From Syntrophus aciditrophicus (GTDB lineage: Bacteria > Desulfobacterota > Syntrophia > Syntrophales > UBA5619): DNA of 32,695 nucleotides. Where the stretch lies: contig DYLD01000003.1 of NCBI GenBank assembly GCA_020722315.1, forward strand, positions 14,869 to 47,563, read 5' to 3'. The notes under the pieces were generated by a model, which searched no databases, was not told the origin of the DNA, and saw nothing but the letters and a program-made list of their open reading frames with translations. Shown one piece after another: positions 1 through 9,393 of this stretch (position 1 is its first letter; each line of letters opens with the position of its first letter). The translations under genes and the position numbers were made by a program.

Positions 1-173
1 TAAAGGTTTTTCTCGGTTACCCCACCGTCACGGCGGCAAAGGTGCCGTAAACACAAGCAGCAGGACTGATCAGCCTATGGAGCCTTGAGCGGAGACGTCG
101 CGGGGTCGAAAACTTCGCGAAGCGAGGCTACATTTTCACAAAAAACTACCTGAGCGCGGAGGTGGCGTCTCTC
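1..173 (-). repeat. MITE-like repeat, copy F (cut by window edge, inverted orientation)
   Basis: Reverse complement reads gagagacgccacctccgcgctca...cttcgcgaagttttcgaccccgcgacgtctccgctcaaggct...gacggtggggtaaccgagaaaaa, collinear with the copies at 15662, 23652 and 25092. Confidence 0.65.
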
Positions 174-309
174 CAGGATCTAATTATAAAAAAATTTAGG
201 CATCAGGATAACCGCATGTCAAGGTAAAAAAACGACACGATCGCGCCTTGACAAAAGGGCGAAGCATTTCCTATAATACAAAATAAGAACATATTTCGGG
301 GCTTCACGT

Positions 310-1263
310 ATGCGATATAAAAAAATGAAAAGGATTCTTACAGCAGTCATTATTGTATTTTTTCTGACATCCTGCGCGCCGGTGACAAGCTCCCGCTACC
401 GCGAAGGTGACAATATAGGACAGAAAACGGCTCTCACCGTTGGTGATGAAAGACGGCTGGCTGAGGAGGCCCTAACCGAAATCCGTAAGGACTACCCTCC
501 CGTTAACAACCGGGAATTACAGAGCTACATATCCTATCTCGGCGGAAAAATCGCCAGGGCCAATCAGCTTGAAGGCAATCCGTATCATTATGAATTCAGC
601 GTCGTGAACAGTAAAAGCGCCAACGCCTTTGCGCTGCCGGCGGGAAGGATCTTCGTTACCGTTCCTCTGATTGCGATGGCGGCCAACGAGGCGGAACTGG
701 CCGGCGTGATCGGACATGAAATGGGCCATGTTATCGCCCGGCATGCCGCTGAACGCATGTATGTCATGGAGCAGGAAAACAAAAAGACATGGCTTTACAC
801 TGCGGGAGGAGGGGTCCTGGGGGCGGCAGTAGGCTACGGTCTGGGACGAATCATCTGCGCGGAAGGGGACACGGCCTGTCTTACAAAGGCCGCGGTGATC
901 GGGGCGGCGGCTGGTGCCGGTGGAGGGCTTCTCGTGCAAAAATACGGGTTCCTCGCCAATTCGCGGGAGGACGAGCTGGAAGCAGACCGCATCGGTTTCC
1001 GCCTGGCCGTTAATGCCGGGTACGACAAGGACAAGATAGGCGGTTTCTACAAAAAGTTGCTGCAGGCCGAAAAGAGTGCGGGGGGAACGGGTAATCCTAT
1101 TTTGAAACCTCTTTCCGACGCGATGAGTACGCACCCCCCGAGTGAAGAGCGTGTCAGGCAGATGGAAGAGCTCGCGGCCAAAAGTCCAACCGTAACAAAC
1201 GCGCTGGTCGATTCGGCCGGCTTCAGGAATGCACATAAAATCGCCAGGGAACTGAGCCGGTAA
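310..1263 (+). CDS. M48 family metalloprotease, lipoprotein (BepA/LoiP-like)
   Basis: HEMGH zinc motif (VIGHEMGHVIARHAAERM), lipobox-like FFLTSCAP, downstream NSREDELEADRIGFRLA typical of M48. Confidence 0.93.
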   Translation: MRYKKMKRILTAVIIVFFLTSCAPVTSSRYREGDNIGQKTALTVGDERRLAEEALTEIRKDYPPVNNRELQSYISYLGGKIARANQLEGNPYHYEFSVVNSKSANAFALPAGRIFVTVPLIAMAANEAELAGVIGHEMGHVIARHAAERMYVMEQENKKTWLYTAGGGVLGAAVGYGLGRIICAEGDTACLTKAAVIGAAAGAGGGLLVQKYGFLANSREDELEADRIGFRLAVNAGYDKDKIGGFYKKLLQAEKSAGGTGNPILKPLSDAMSTHPPSEERVRQMEELAAKSPTVTNALVDSAGFRNAHKIARELSR

Positions 1264-1269
1264 GCCTCT

Positions 1270-2109
1270 TTACTGCGCCTTGACAGCCCTGATAAACGCA
1301 TAATCTATCATATCTCTACGAAATGCCCACCCCAGAAGCCAGGAAATGAATGTCAGTCCGAGGCCGATGAAAATGCCTCTGGTCTTGATCGCGTTGATGA
1401 TAGACGGCATCTTTGTGTTGTTTCTTGAAAAACCAGGGTAAACCCTTTCGCCCATGCTTCTGGCGATATCGACCTTGAAGCCGACGGATTCGAGCAATTG
1501 AACAATTTCAGGGATTGTCATCCAGTTCGCCTTTGGCATATGCCAGAGGTTGGCGGCTCTCCTGCCGATCCAGAAGTTCATCGGCTGCCCTTCGGCCTTT
1601 GCACGATTGACAATGATGTCCGTCAAAAGAAGGACGCCACCGGGTTCAAGAACATCAAAGGACCTGCGCAGGAATTTCTCACGGGTATTGAAATGGGCCG
1701 GGCCTTCTATACCTATAATATACGCGAAACTGCCCGGTTGATAAGGAAGAATGCAGGCATCCTGCCTTTCGAAGACGATCTTATCGGCAAGATGCAGATC
1801 CTCCGCCCTTTTTCTGGCGAAGTCAATATGCGCCTGGGTTATATCTATCGCAATGATATTCTCGGGGGATAACCTTCTGTAAATGTCGAATGTCTCCGTT
1901 CCGTAACCGCAGGCCACATTTAAAATCGTCCCCCGGTTGAGCGGCTTTTCATTCTCAAGCAGCATCTTCAGCAGATCTTCGGCTGCCTGCTGATAATCAA
2001 GTGTGTCATCCCGCCAGAGGCCGAAAGACAAAAAACCGGCACTCTGCAAAGATCGGAGAGCTGAACCATGAGAATAGAATTTCTCAACCTTTTTCTCATG
2101 CGTCGTCAT
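1270..2109 (-). CDS. class I SAM-dependent methyltransferase with C-terminal hydrophobic segment
   Basis: SAM motif ILNVACGYGTETFDIYRR, later IIAIDIT and VLEPGGVLLLTDII; hydrophobic GIFIGLGLTFISWLLGWAF near the C-terminus. Confidence 0.85.
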   Translation of the reverse strand: MTTHEKKVEKFYSHGSALRSLQSAGFLSFGLWRDDTLDYQQAAEDLLKMLLENEKPLNRGTILNVACGYGTETFDIYRRLSPENIIAIDITQAHIDFARKRAEDLHLADKIVFERQDACILPYQPGSFAYIIGIEGPAHFNTREKFLRRSFDVLEPGGVLLLTDIIVNRAKAEGQPMNFWIGRRAANLWHMPKANWMTIPEIVQLLESVGFKVDIARSMGERVYPGFSRNNTKMPSIINAIKTRGIFIGLGLTFISWLLGWAFRRDMIDYAFIRAVKAQ

Positions 2110-2437
2110 TTACTTTATGCCTTTCGTTTTTTGCCGTTTGAAAACAGGGGTACCATCCTCCTTCATCTCCCAAATGTCAATAACTTTTTGCGACGCCAGA
2201 GCCGCCTTTTCACGCTCGAAGATATCACCGCGGAGAGCAGCTTAACCTCGTTTGGACATTGACTATATCGTGGTCCCGGAAAGCTCTCTTTGAAGTGTTG
2301 TTTTTTTATAGCAATACGCAAAAAAAATTGATATAGAACAAACCGCCAATGATACGATACCAGTAACATACTGATATTACGCTTTTTTTCGGATCGCATA
2401 CGGGACGATCTCGATCGAATCAGAAAGGAGGGGAATA

Positions 2438-2986
2438 ATGGAAAGATATGTTCCCAAAAAGATGTTTTTTACCAAAGGGGTCGGAACGCATAAGGACGAA
2501 CTCCACTCCTTCGAGCGGGCATTGCGCGATGCGGGAATCGAACGGTGCAATCTTGTGCAGGTATCCAGTATTGTACCGCCGAACTGTAAAATTCTGTCAA
2601 AAACACAGGGACTCAAAGAACTTGTTCCCGGAGCAATCACATTCTGCGTTATGAGCCGTTGTTGCACCAACGAACCCAAAAGGCTGCTGGCGGCATCCGT
2701 CGGCTGCGCGATACCGGCAGATCCGAAGTCATACGGCTACATCAGCGAATACCACTCGTTCGGACAGACCGAGAAACAGGCCGGAGATTATGCAGAGGAC
2801 ATGGCCGCGGCAATGCTTGCCTCAACGCTAGGAATCGATTTCAATGTAGATGAAAGCTGGGACGACAAGAAAGAAATCTTCAAGATAAGCGGAAAAATCG
2901 TCAAAACACGCAACGTCACACAGTCAACAATCGTAAAAGACAATTTCTATACAACCGTGCTTGCCGCGGCCGTATTTCTTTTTTAG
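2438..2986 (+). CDS. pyruvoyl-dependent arginine decarboxylase (PvlArgDC)
   Basis: PKKMFFTKGVGTHKDELHSFERALRDAGI and the VSSIVPP self-cleavage Ser-Ser region, typical of PvlArgDC; strong SD aaaggagggg upstream of ATG. Confidence 0.9.
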   Translation: MERYVPKKMFFTKGVGTHKDELHSFERALRDAGIERCNLVQVSSIVPPNCKILSKTQGLKELVPGAITFCVMSRCCTNEPKRLLAASVGCAIPADPKSYGYISEYHSFGQTEKQAGDYAEDMAAAMLASTLGIDFNVDESWDDKKEIFKISGKIVKTRNVTQSTIVKDNFYTTVLAAAVFLF

Positions 2987-3021
2987 CCGGAACGGATGTG
3001 CGATCGTGGCGGGTGCGTTCT

Positions 3022-3645
3022 TTACGGATCCAGCGGTTTGCATATAACCTCGCGCACCTTCAAATCAAAACATTGCGCGCTTGTGGAAGGCCTCAGGATT
3101 AATGCGGTGTCAACACCTTCCTTTGTACCGCCGAGGGAGACAACATCCTCGTCGGTGCGGATCAATCCGGCATCGGCCGCCATAAGGGTTATCTCAACGG
3201 CGACTTTCGTTCCCTGACCGAACAGGCGCAGCGTATAGGCGATGATCTCATCTGTTTGATAGGTGCCGGTCTTGTTGCGGAAGCCGCGACCGACGCCCCC
3301 GAATGCGTGTGCGCATGTCAAAACCGGCACTCCTTCGGCAAGAAGCACCCGCCGGTTTTCGTCGGTCAGCTCCTGTGAGTTTGGCTCGTTGAATCCCGTC
3401 ACATGCGTAACGGCAATGACCTTCACGCCGGCATCCAGAACGTTGCGCGCCTTTATCGCTGTACGTCCGCTGCGTGTCGCGACGACAACGGTTTTGATTC
3501 CGGAGCCTTTCAAACGCCTCGCCACAGCTTCAAGTACGGCATCGGTGTTCGAATAACCGTTTTCAAAAAAATATCTGCAGACAATATCCGAATAATTTGA
3601 CGGCATGGCCATATTAACAACCTCCTTCAAACAACATATTTTCAT
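3022..3645 (-). CDS. stand-alone pyruvate kinase C-terminal (PK_C) domain-like protein
   Basis: TDAVLEAVARRLKGSGIKTVVVATRSGRTAIKARNVLDAGVKVIAVTHVTGF resembles the PK C-terminal alpha/beta domain without the catalytic barrel. Real start may be one of the internal Met codons (MAMPSNYSD). Confidence 0.75.
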   Translation of the reverse strand: MKICCLKEVVNMAMPSNYSDIVCRYFFENGYSNTDAVLEAVARRLKGSGIKTVVVATRSGRTAIKARNVLDAGVKVIAVTHVTGFNEPNSQELTDENRRVLLAEGVPVLTCAHAFGGVGRGFRNKTGTYQTDEIIAYTLRLFGQGTKVAVEITLMAADAGLIRTDEDVVSLGGTKEGVDTALILRPSTSAQCFDLKVREVICKPLDP

Positions 3646-3875
3646 AGCTTAAATAGCATAGATAAAAAACATCGGCAACAAAAGCCTCTGAATTTGTTTC
3701 GCGTTTTTGCTTGAAGAAATCCCGCTAAAAGTGTTATAAAACTTGCGAAGAGCTGCTGACCGGATTCTGGGGAAGATATCATGCGGAACATCATGAAAAG
3801 AAAGAAGCATCTGACAGGATCAACCGGATACGAGGGTTCATTTAACGCGGTACAAAAATTAAGGAGAAGTCGAGA

Positions 3876-4886
3876 ATGACAAAAAGGATCAAAGTCGTGC
3901 AGTTTGGGGTAGGTCCGGTCGGTGCCGGCATTGTAAGGCTTGCCTCCGGCAAGCCCGGCATCAAGATCGTCGGCGCTATCGATCTAAAGAATGTCGGCAT
4001 GGATCTCGGAGATGTCGCCGGTCTCGAAAGTAAGCTTGGCGTTAAAATTTCGAACGATCCCGAGGCAGTTCTAAAGAAAACAAGACCGGACGCGGTCCTG
4101 CTCGCAACAGGGTCGGTCTTAAAAAATATCTTTCCCCAGATTCAGGTCGTTTTAGAGGCGGGCGTAAATATCGTCTCGACATGCGAGGAACTGTCCTATC
4201 CGTTTCTCAAACAGCCAGCTCTGGCGGCAAGGATCGACAGGCTTGCAAAGAAAAACGGCGTTACGGTATTGAGCACGGGGGTTAATCCGGGCTTTCTGAT
4301 GGATGCCTGGCCTCTCTTTATGACCGGCGTCTGCCAGAACATAAAAAAGATCAGGGCCGTGCGCATCCAGGATGCTACTCCCCGTCGTCTCCCTTTTCAG
4401 AAAAAGATAGGGGCGGGTTTAGGGCTCGATGATTTTGAGCACCTCGTCAAATCAGGAACCATCCGCCACGTAGGACTCGCAGAATCGATCGGGATGATTT
4501 CGGCCGGCCTCGGCTGGAAGCTCGAAAAAATCACCGAAGATATCGAGCCAGTCATCGCTGAAAAAGATATCCGCAGCAGGCATATTCTGATCAAAGCCGG
4601 GCACGCGGCCGGCGTTCGTCAAACCGCCCAAGGGATTGTCGCGGGCCGCGAGGCGATAACTCTCGAGTTCGAGGCCCACATCGGCGCGGCGAACCCTTAT
4701 GACGCTGTTTACATCGACGGCACACCGCCCTTAGAGGCGGTAATCAAAGGCGGCGTGCACGGTGATCTGGCGACGACGGCGATGCTTGTAAATTCGCTGC
4801 CCCGTGTTATTCAAGCAGCGCCGGGACTGCTGACGATGAAAGACATGCCCCCGGCGTTTACCTTTCCCGGACAGGATCTGGGATAA
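3876..4886 (+). CDS. NAD(P)-binding dihydrodipicolinate reductase-like / 2,4-diaminopentanoate dehydrogenase-like protein
   Basis: N-terminal Rossmann VVQFGVGPVGAGIVRLASGKPGIKIVGAID, GVNIVSTCEELSYPF and STGVNPGFLMD resembling the Ord family; SD aaggag. Confidence 0.78.
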   Translation: MTKRIKVVQFGVGPVGAGIVRLASGKPGIKIVGAIDLKNVGMDLGDVAGLESKLGVKISNDPEAVLKKTRPDAVLLATGSVLKNIFPQIQVVLEAGVNIVSTCEELSYPFLKQPALAARIDRLAKKNGVTVLSTGVNPGFLMDAWPLFMTGVCQNIKKIRAVRIQDATPRRLPFQKKIGAGLGLDDFEHLVKSGTIRHVGLAESIGMISAGLGWKLEKITEDIEPVIAEKDIRSRHILIKAGHAAGVRQTAQGIVAGREAITLEFEAHIGAANPYDAVYIDGTPPLEAVIKGGVHGDLATTAMLVNSLPRVIQAAPGLLTMKDMPPAFTFPGQDLG

Positions 4887-4911
4887 TGCCGTCTTTCCTG
4901 ATGGAAACGAT

Positions 4912-6510
4912 TTGCTAGATCTCTTGATCAAGAACGCGACGATCGTGGATGGAACCGGGGTCCCCGCCTTTAGAGGCGATCTGGGCGTTACCGGCGATAG
5001 AATTGCCACTGTGTCGCAAGGTCTCAACGAAACGGCACAAACCACTATTCAGGCCGACGGTCTTGTCCTCGCACCGGGATTTATCGATATCCATTCGCAT
5101 ATCGACAGGTTGATCTTTAAGAACCATCTTGCGCAGAGCAAAATCTTTCAGGGAATCACAAGCGATGTCTCCGGGAACTGCGGGATCGGTTCCTTTCCGG
5201 TGGATACACGTCGTAAAAAGATTCTTCTCGACTATCTCAACATGCACTCCTTTTTTCTTCCCTCCGATCGCGTTTCATGGTCGGATTTTTCCGGATATGC
5301 AAAAAAACTGGAGAATACCGGTATTGCATTGAACCTCGTCCCGCTCGTCCCTCATGGGTCGTTGCGGGTGGCCGTTATGGGGATCGAAGACAGGCAGGCC
5401 TCTCCGGACGAGCTCAAACGGATGCGGGAGTTGCTTCATATCAACCTCAGACAGGGGGCATGGGGGATGTCGACGGGACTGATCTATCCCCCTGGCGTCT
5501 TTTCGACGACCGCTGAGCTTGTCGCACTGGCCGAAATTCTCTCCCGCGAGCGGACGCTGTACGCAAGCCATATCCGTGAAGAAGACACGGATGTCTTTCT
5601 CGGTCTCGAGGAGGCGATTCAGATCGGCAAAGAGACTGGCGTCCGCGTACAGGTATCGCACCTCAAGGCGATGGGCAAAACAAACCGGGGACTCTCACGC
5701 AAGATTCTTGACAGGCTGGAAAAGGCCCGCAAAGACGGAGTGGATATCTTTGCCGACCAGTACCCGTATGACGCCACCAGCACTACTCTGGCCGTTCTGA
5801 TCCCTTCCTGGGTGCAGGAAGCAGGCAAAGAGGAAATGCTCAGGAGGCTTTCGTTAAACAGTCTGAAGCCAAGGATAACAGAGGAGATAGATCAGACAAT
5901 CCGATCCAGGGGTGGCCCCAAGCGGGTTGTGATTTCCGATCTGAGGACGAAAAAAAACCAACCGCTGATTGGAAAAGACCTCGGCGCGATAGCCGAAGCG
6001 TGGAAAATCCCCGTGGCCGATGCTGTAATCCGCCTGCTTAGCGAGGAAAAAGCGGCCGTCGAAGCGATCTATTTCAGCCTCGATGAAAAGGACGTCGAAA
6101 CAATCGTCGCTGACGAAAACGTTGCCGTCTGCACGGATGGGGACGGCTACGATCCCGATACTGATTCTTCGCTGTCGCCGCATCCGCGCTCGTATGGTTC
6201 GTTTCCCCGGGTGCTGGGCCTATACGTCAGAGAAAAAGGCCTGCTTTCCCTGCCTGCCGCGATATTTAAAATGACCGGACTCCCCGCATCACGGCTGGGT
6301 TTCTCCGACAGAGGCTTTCTGAAGCCGGGCTTTGCAGCCGATCTGGTCATCTTCGATCCGCATACCATTACCGATACGTCGGAATTCAAGAATCCTCACC
6401 GCTATCCCACAGGTATCTTGTACGTTTTTGTGAACGGACGCAGCGTGATCGCCGAAGGAAGGCTGACCGGTGAGAGGCCTGGAAGGGTTTTAAGACATTC
6501 GCTGAGATAA
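4912..6510 (+). CDS. N-acyl-D-amino-acid deacylase (D-aminoacylase), amidohydrolase family
   Basis: DLLIKNATIVDGTGVPAFRGDLGVTGDRIA, PGFIDIHSHID, GMSTGLIYPPG, ASHIREED; TTG start 25 bp after the previous stop. Confidence 0.9.
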   Translation: MLDLLIKNATIVDGTGVPAFRGDLGVTGDRIATVSQGLNETAQTTIQADGLVLAPGFIDIHSHIDRLIFKNHLAQSKIFQGITSDVSGNCGIGSFPVDTRRKKILLDYLNMHSFFLPSDRVSWSDFSGYAKKLENTGIALNLVPLVPHGSLRVAVMGIEDRQASPDELKRMRELLHINLRQGAWGMSTGLIYPPGVFSTTAELVALAEILSRERTLYASHIREEDTDVFLGLEEAIQIGKETGVRVQVSHLKAMGKTNRGLSRKILDRLEKARKDGVDIFADQYPYDATSTTLAVLIPSWVQEAGKEEMLRRLSLNSLKPRITEEIDQTIRSRGGPKRVVISDLRTKKNQPLIGKDLGAIAEAWKIPVADAVIRLLSEEKAAVEAIYFSLDEKDVETIVADENVAVCTDGDGYDPDTDSSLSPHPRSYGSFPRVLGLYVREKGLLSLPAAIFKMTGLPASRLGFSDRGFLKPGFAADLVIFDPHTITDTSEFKNPHRYPTGILYVFVNGRSVIAEGRLTGERPGRVLRHSLR

Positions 6511-6586
6511 AAGGTTCCTCGAGAAAGGACTTCAGCCGCGCTGAGGAAAACGATATAATATTAAATGATCCTATGCATTTTCATAG

Positions 6587-6650
6587 AGAGACCTTTTAAA
6601 AAACGTCGCCTTTCATGCTCAGAAATCTTTTTCGACTAAAAAATTTTTGC
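6587..6650 (+). repeat. MITE-like repeat, copy G (left-end fragment) abutting the glycerate kinase start
   Basis: gagaccttttaaaaaacgtcgcctttcatgctcagaaatctttttcgac matches the left half of the copies at 20506 and 20801. Confidence 0.65.
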
Positions 6651-6651
6651 G

Positions 6652-7962
6652 GTGCGAAAAATGACAAATAGAGAAATAATGATGACGATATTCCTAAAAA
6701 CGCTTGCCGCAACGCTGCCGGCCAGCATAGTCCGCCAGAAGTTGTCCTATACGCCCGGTGCGTTGAAAATCGACGGGAAAACGTTTGAGCTCTCCGCTGA
6801 GAGAGGAATCCATTTGTTCGGAAGCGGAAAGGCCGCTGTCGAAACGGCCAGGGCCGTAGCCCAAATCCTGGGACAGAATCTCCGGCATGGATGCATCGTT
6901 TCGAATTACCCCGCGTCGGTTGAAGGGGTCGAGGTACTGGAAAGCTCCCACCCGGTTTTAACCGAAAAGAGCATTGCGGCCGCGGAGACGCTGATAGAAA
7001 AACTCTCGAGACTTTCCGAGGATGACTTTTTCATCTACGTCCTTTCCGGTGGCAGCTCCGCGCTGATAGAAAAACCGATCCCTCCCGTTACGCTTTCCGA
7101 CATGCAGATACTGACAAAGGGGCTCCTCGCCAACGGCGTTCCGATCGACGAAATCAACATCGTTCGCAAACATCTATCGCTCGTGAAAGGCGGACGGCTT
7201 GGGAGACTGACAAAGGCCTCCGGCATTGTTCTGGTCATTTCGGATGTGATCGGTGACGATCTGGAGGCAATAGGCTCGGCACCGATGTTCTTCGATCGTT
7301 CAACGTTTTACGACGCCAAGCTGGTGATGAAGAAATACGGCCTGTGGGAGAATGCGCCCGACACGATCAAAAAACTCTTTGAAGACGGCGTCTCGGGACG
7401 CTTCGAGGACACACCGAAAACAATAAATGACAAAATAGAGCATTTTATCATCGACAGCAATGTCAAGGCCCTTCAGAGAGCTAAGGGCTACGCCGAAGAA
7501 CTTGGAATCAGCGCTTATATCATGACATCGCGCCTCCGGGGAGAAGCTAGGGAGGCGGCGAAGGTAATCATCGCGCTCGGTGAAGAGATCGCCGCCCGCC
7601 GAGAACCTTTTCCCACGCCGGTAATCCTGCTATTCGGTGGGGAAACTACGGTAACGCTGCATGGCGACGGAAAAGGCGGACGGAACCAGGAAATGGCGCT
7701 TGCGGTTCTCAACGAAATAAAAGAAAGCCCGCGCTTCGTGTTCTTCAGTGCGGGGACCGATGGGATTGATGGAAATTCCGACGCTGCCGGTGCAATCGTC
7801 GACTGCGAGAGCTGGAAGACAGCGCTAAAGTTGAATCTGAAGATTGATGATTACCTGTCTCGCAACGATTCGTACGATTTCTTCGCGCAGACGGGAGATC
7901 TTATCATGACCGGCCCGACCGGCACTAACGTGATGGATATCGCGGCGCTTTTCGTGGGCTGA
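6652..7962 (+). CDS. glycerate 2-kinase (GckA/TtuD, MOFRL family)
   Basis: LFGSGKAAVETA, CIVSNYPASVEGVEVLESSHPV, YVLSGGSSALIEKP, LFGGETTVTLHGDGKGGRNQEMAL, FFSAGTDGIDGNSDAAGA. Start uncertain (GTG 6652 or a downstream ATG). Confidence 0.92.
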   Translation: MRKMTNREIMMTIFLKTLAATLPASIVRQKLSYTPGALKIDGKTFELSAERGIHLFGSGKAAVETARAVAQILGQNLRHGCIVSNYPASVEGVEVLESSHPVLTEKSIAAAETLIEKLSRLSEDDFFIYVLSGGSSALIEKPIPPVTLSDMQILTKGLLANGVPIDEINIVRKHLSLVKGGRLGRLTKASGIVLVISDVIGDDLEAIGSAPMFFDRSTFYDAKLVMKKYGLWENAPDTIKKLFEDGVSGRFEDTPKTINDKIEHFIIDSNVKALQRAKGYAEELGISAYIMTSRLRGEAREAAKVIIALGEEIAARREPFPTPVILLFGGETTVTLHGDGKGGRNQEMALAVLNEIKESPRFVFFSAGTDGIDGNSDAAGAIVDCESWKTALKLNLKIDDYLSRNDSYDFFAQTGDLIMTGPTGTNVMDIAALFVG

Positions 7963-8007
7963 TCCTCCGCTTGCGAGGACCTTCTTGAACAGGAGGACAT
8001 TGCAACA

Positions 8008-8710
8008 TCAGACCTGAAGAATCTGCCTCAGGAAAAGCTGCGTTCTTTCGTGAGACGGCGTTCGGAAGAGCTGCTCGGGTTTTCCCTCCTCGATGATCTT
8101 TCCGCAATCCATAAAAACAACCCTGTCGGCAACCTCCCGGGCAAAGCCCATTTCATGCGTGACAACGATCATCGTCATCCCCTCGCTTGCCACGTTCTTC
8201 ATAACACCCAGAACCTCGCCGATCATCTCGGGATCGAGCGCCGACGTCGGTTCGTCGAACAGCATCAATTTCGGCTTCATCGCGAGGGCCCGGGCAATCG
8301 CAACCCGCTGCTGCTGCCCGCCGGAGAGCTTATCGGGATATTCATTTGCCTTCTCGAGAATCCCGACCTTTTTGAGCAACTCCTCAGATATGACGGTAGC
8401 CTCTCTGCGCGAGCGCCTCCGAACAATCATCTGCGCAAGGTTCACGTTCTCAAGCACGGTCTTATGGGGAAAAAGGTTGAAAGACAGAAAAGACCATGCC
8501 GATCTCCTCGCGTACCTTGTTGATATCGGTATCATCGGCCTGCAGATCGACGCCATCAACGATAATCCGGCCCCGCTGGAAGTCTTCGAGCCGGTTGATG
8601 GTCCGAAGCAATGTGCTTTTGCCCGATCCGCTGGGGCCGATGATGACGACCTTCTCCCCGTCGTAGATATCGAGCGACACGCCGTCAAGCGCCTTGAGGC
8701 TATCGCGCCT
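8008..8710 (-). pseudogene. polar amino acid ABC transporter ATP-binding protein (GlnQ-like), frameshifted
   Basis: Walker [21 protein letters not shown] lies in the 8462..9136 frame; [35 protein letters not shown] lies in the 8008..8688 frame. The frames join at an AAAA run (8488-8491). Confidence 0.85.
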
Positions 8711-8824
8711 ACAAAAGCCGTTCTCCACGCAGTAAAAAGTCCGATGTCGCCCCTTGTCGGAATCGCGACGCCGTCGGTTACCTCGATAATCGCCGGCCCG
8801 GGTTGATCGCCCGGCTTTTTTTCC

Positions 8825-9335
8825 TGTCTTACTGAGCCACCTCTTTTCGATAGCCTTATCGAGGCCCTTGGATTTCACCGACTTTATCCCGTTGTTGATG
8901 AGATCCAGCAACTCCTTGTTGCCTTTTTTAACAACAATACCGTAGAACTCTTCGGTGAAGGGCTTGCCGACAATCCGGAATTTTTCCTTGTACTCCTTGC
9001 GCTGAAGTGCAAAATTGGCGGCAACCGGCGTATCGCAGACGACACCGGATATTCTGCCTGCGGCCATATCTTCAAACGCCAGGCCGATTTCATCGTATGT
9101 CTTCAGCTCAACGCCCGAAACCTTTTTAATCTCCATCGCGCCCGTTGTCCCAATCTGGGCGCCAACTTTTTTCCCTTTAAAATCGGCAAGCCTTGCAAGA
9201 TTTTTGTCTTTTTGGGGTACACCAGAATCTGCCCGGCATTGATGTACGGATCGGAAAAATCCATCGTCTTTTTCCGTTCATCGGTAATCGTCACCGACGA
9301 GATGATCGCATCGTATTTCCCTTTCCTTACAGGAT
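8825..9335 (-). pseudogene. amino acid ABC transporter substrate-binding protein, N-terminally truncated and frameshifted
   Basis: GKYDAIISSVTITDERKKTMDFSDPYINAGQILVYPKK in one frame continues as DKNLARLADFKGKKVGAQIGTTGAMEIKKVSGVELKTYDEIGLAFEDMAAGR in another; frame break at TTTTT (9209-9213). N-terminal lobe start not found. Confidence 0.82.
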
Positions 9336-9393
9336 ATACGGCGCCGGGTTTCCCCGGAATCCGTAACGATTGTCTTCGACGGCTCGGTAAACC

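Noticed and set aside
517-1236. 239-aa minus-strand ORF
   Set aside because: Lies antisense to the M48 protease with no recognisable domain; typical shadow ORF of a GC-rich gene.
8093-8806. 237-aa plus-strand ORF
   Set aside because: Antisense to the ABC ATPase remnant; no protein features.
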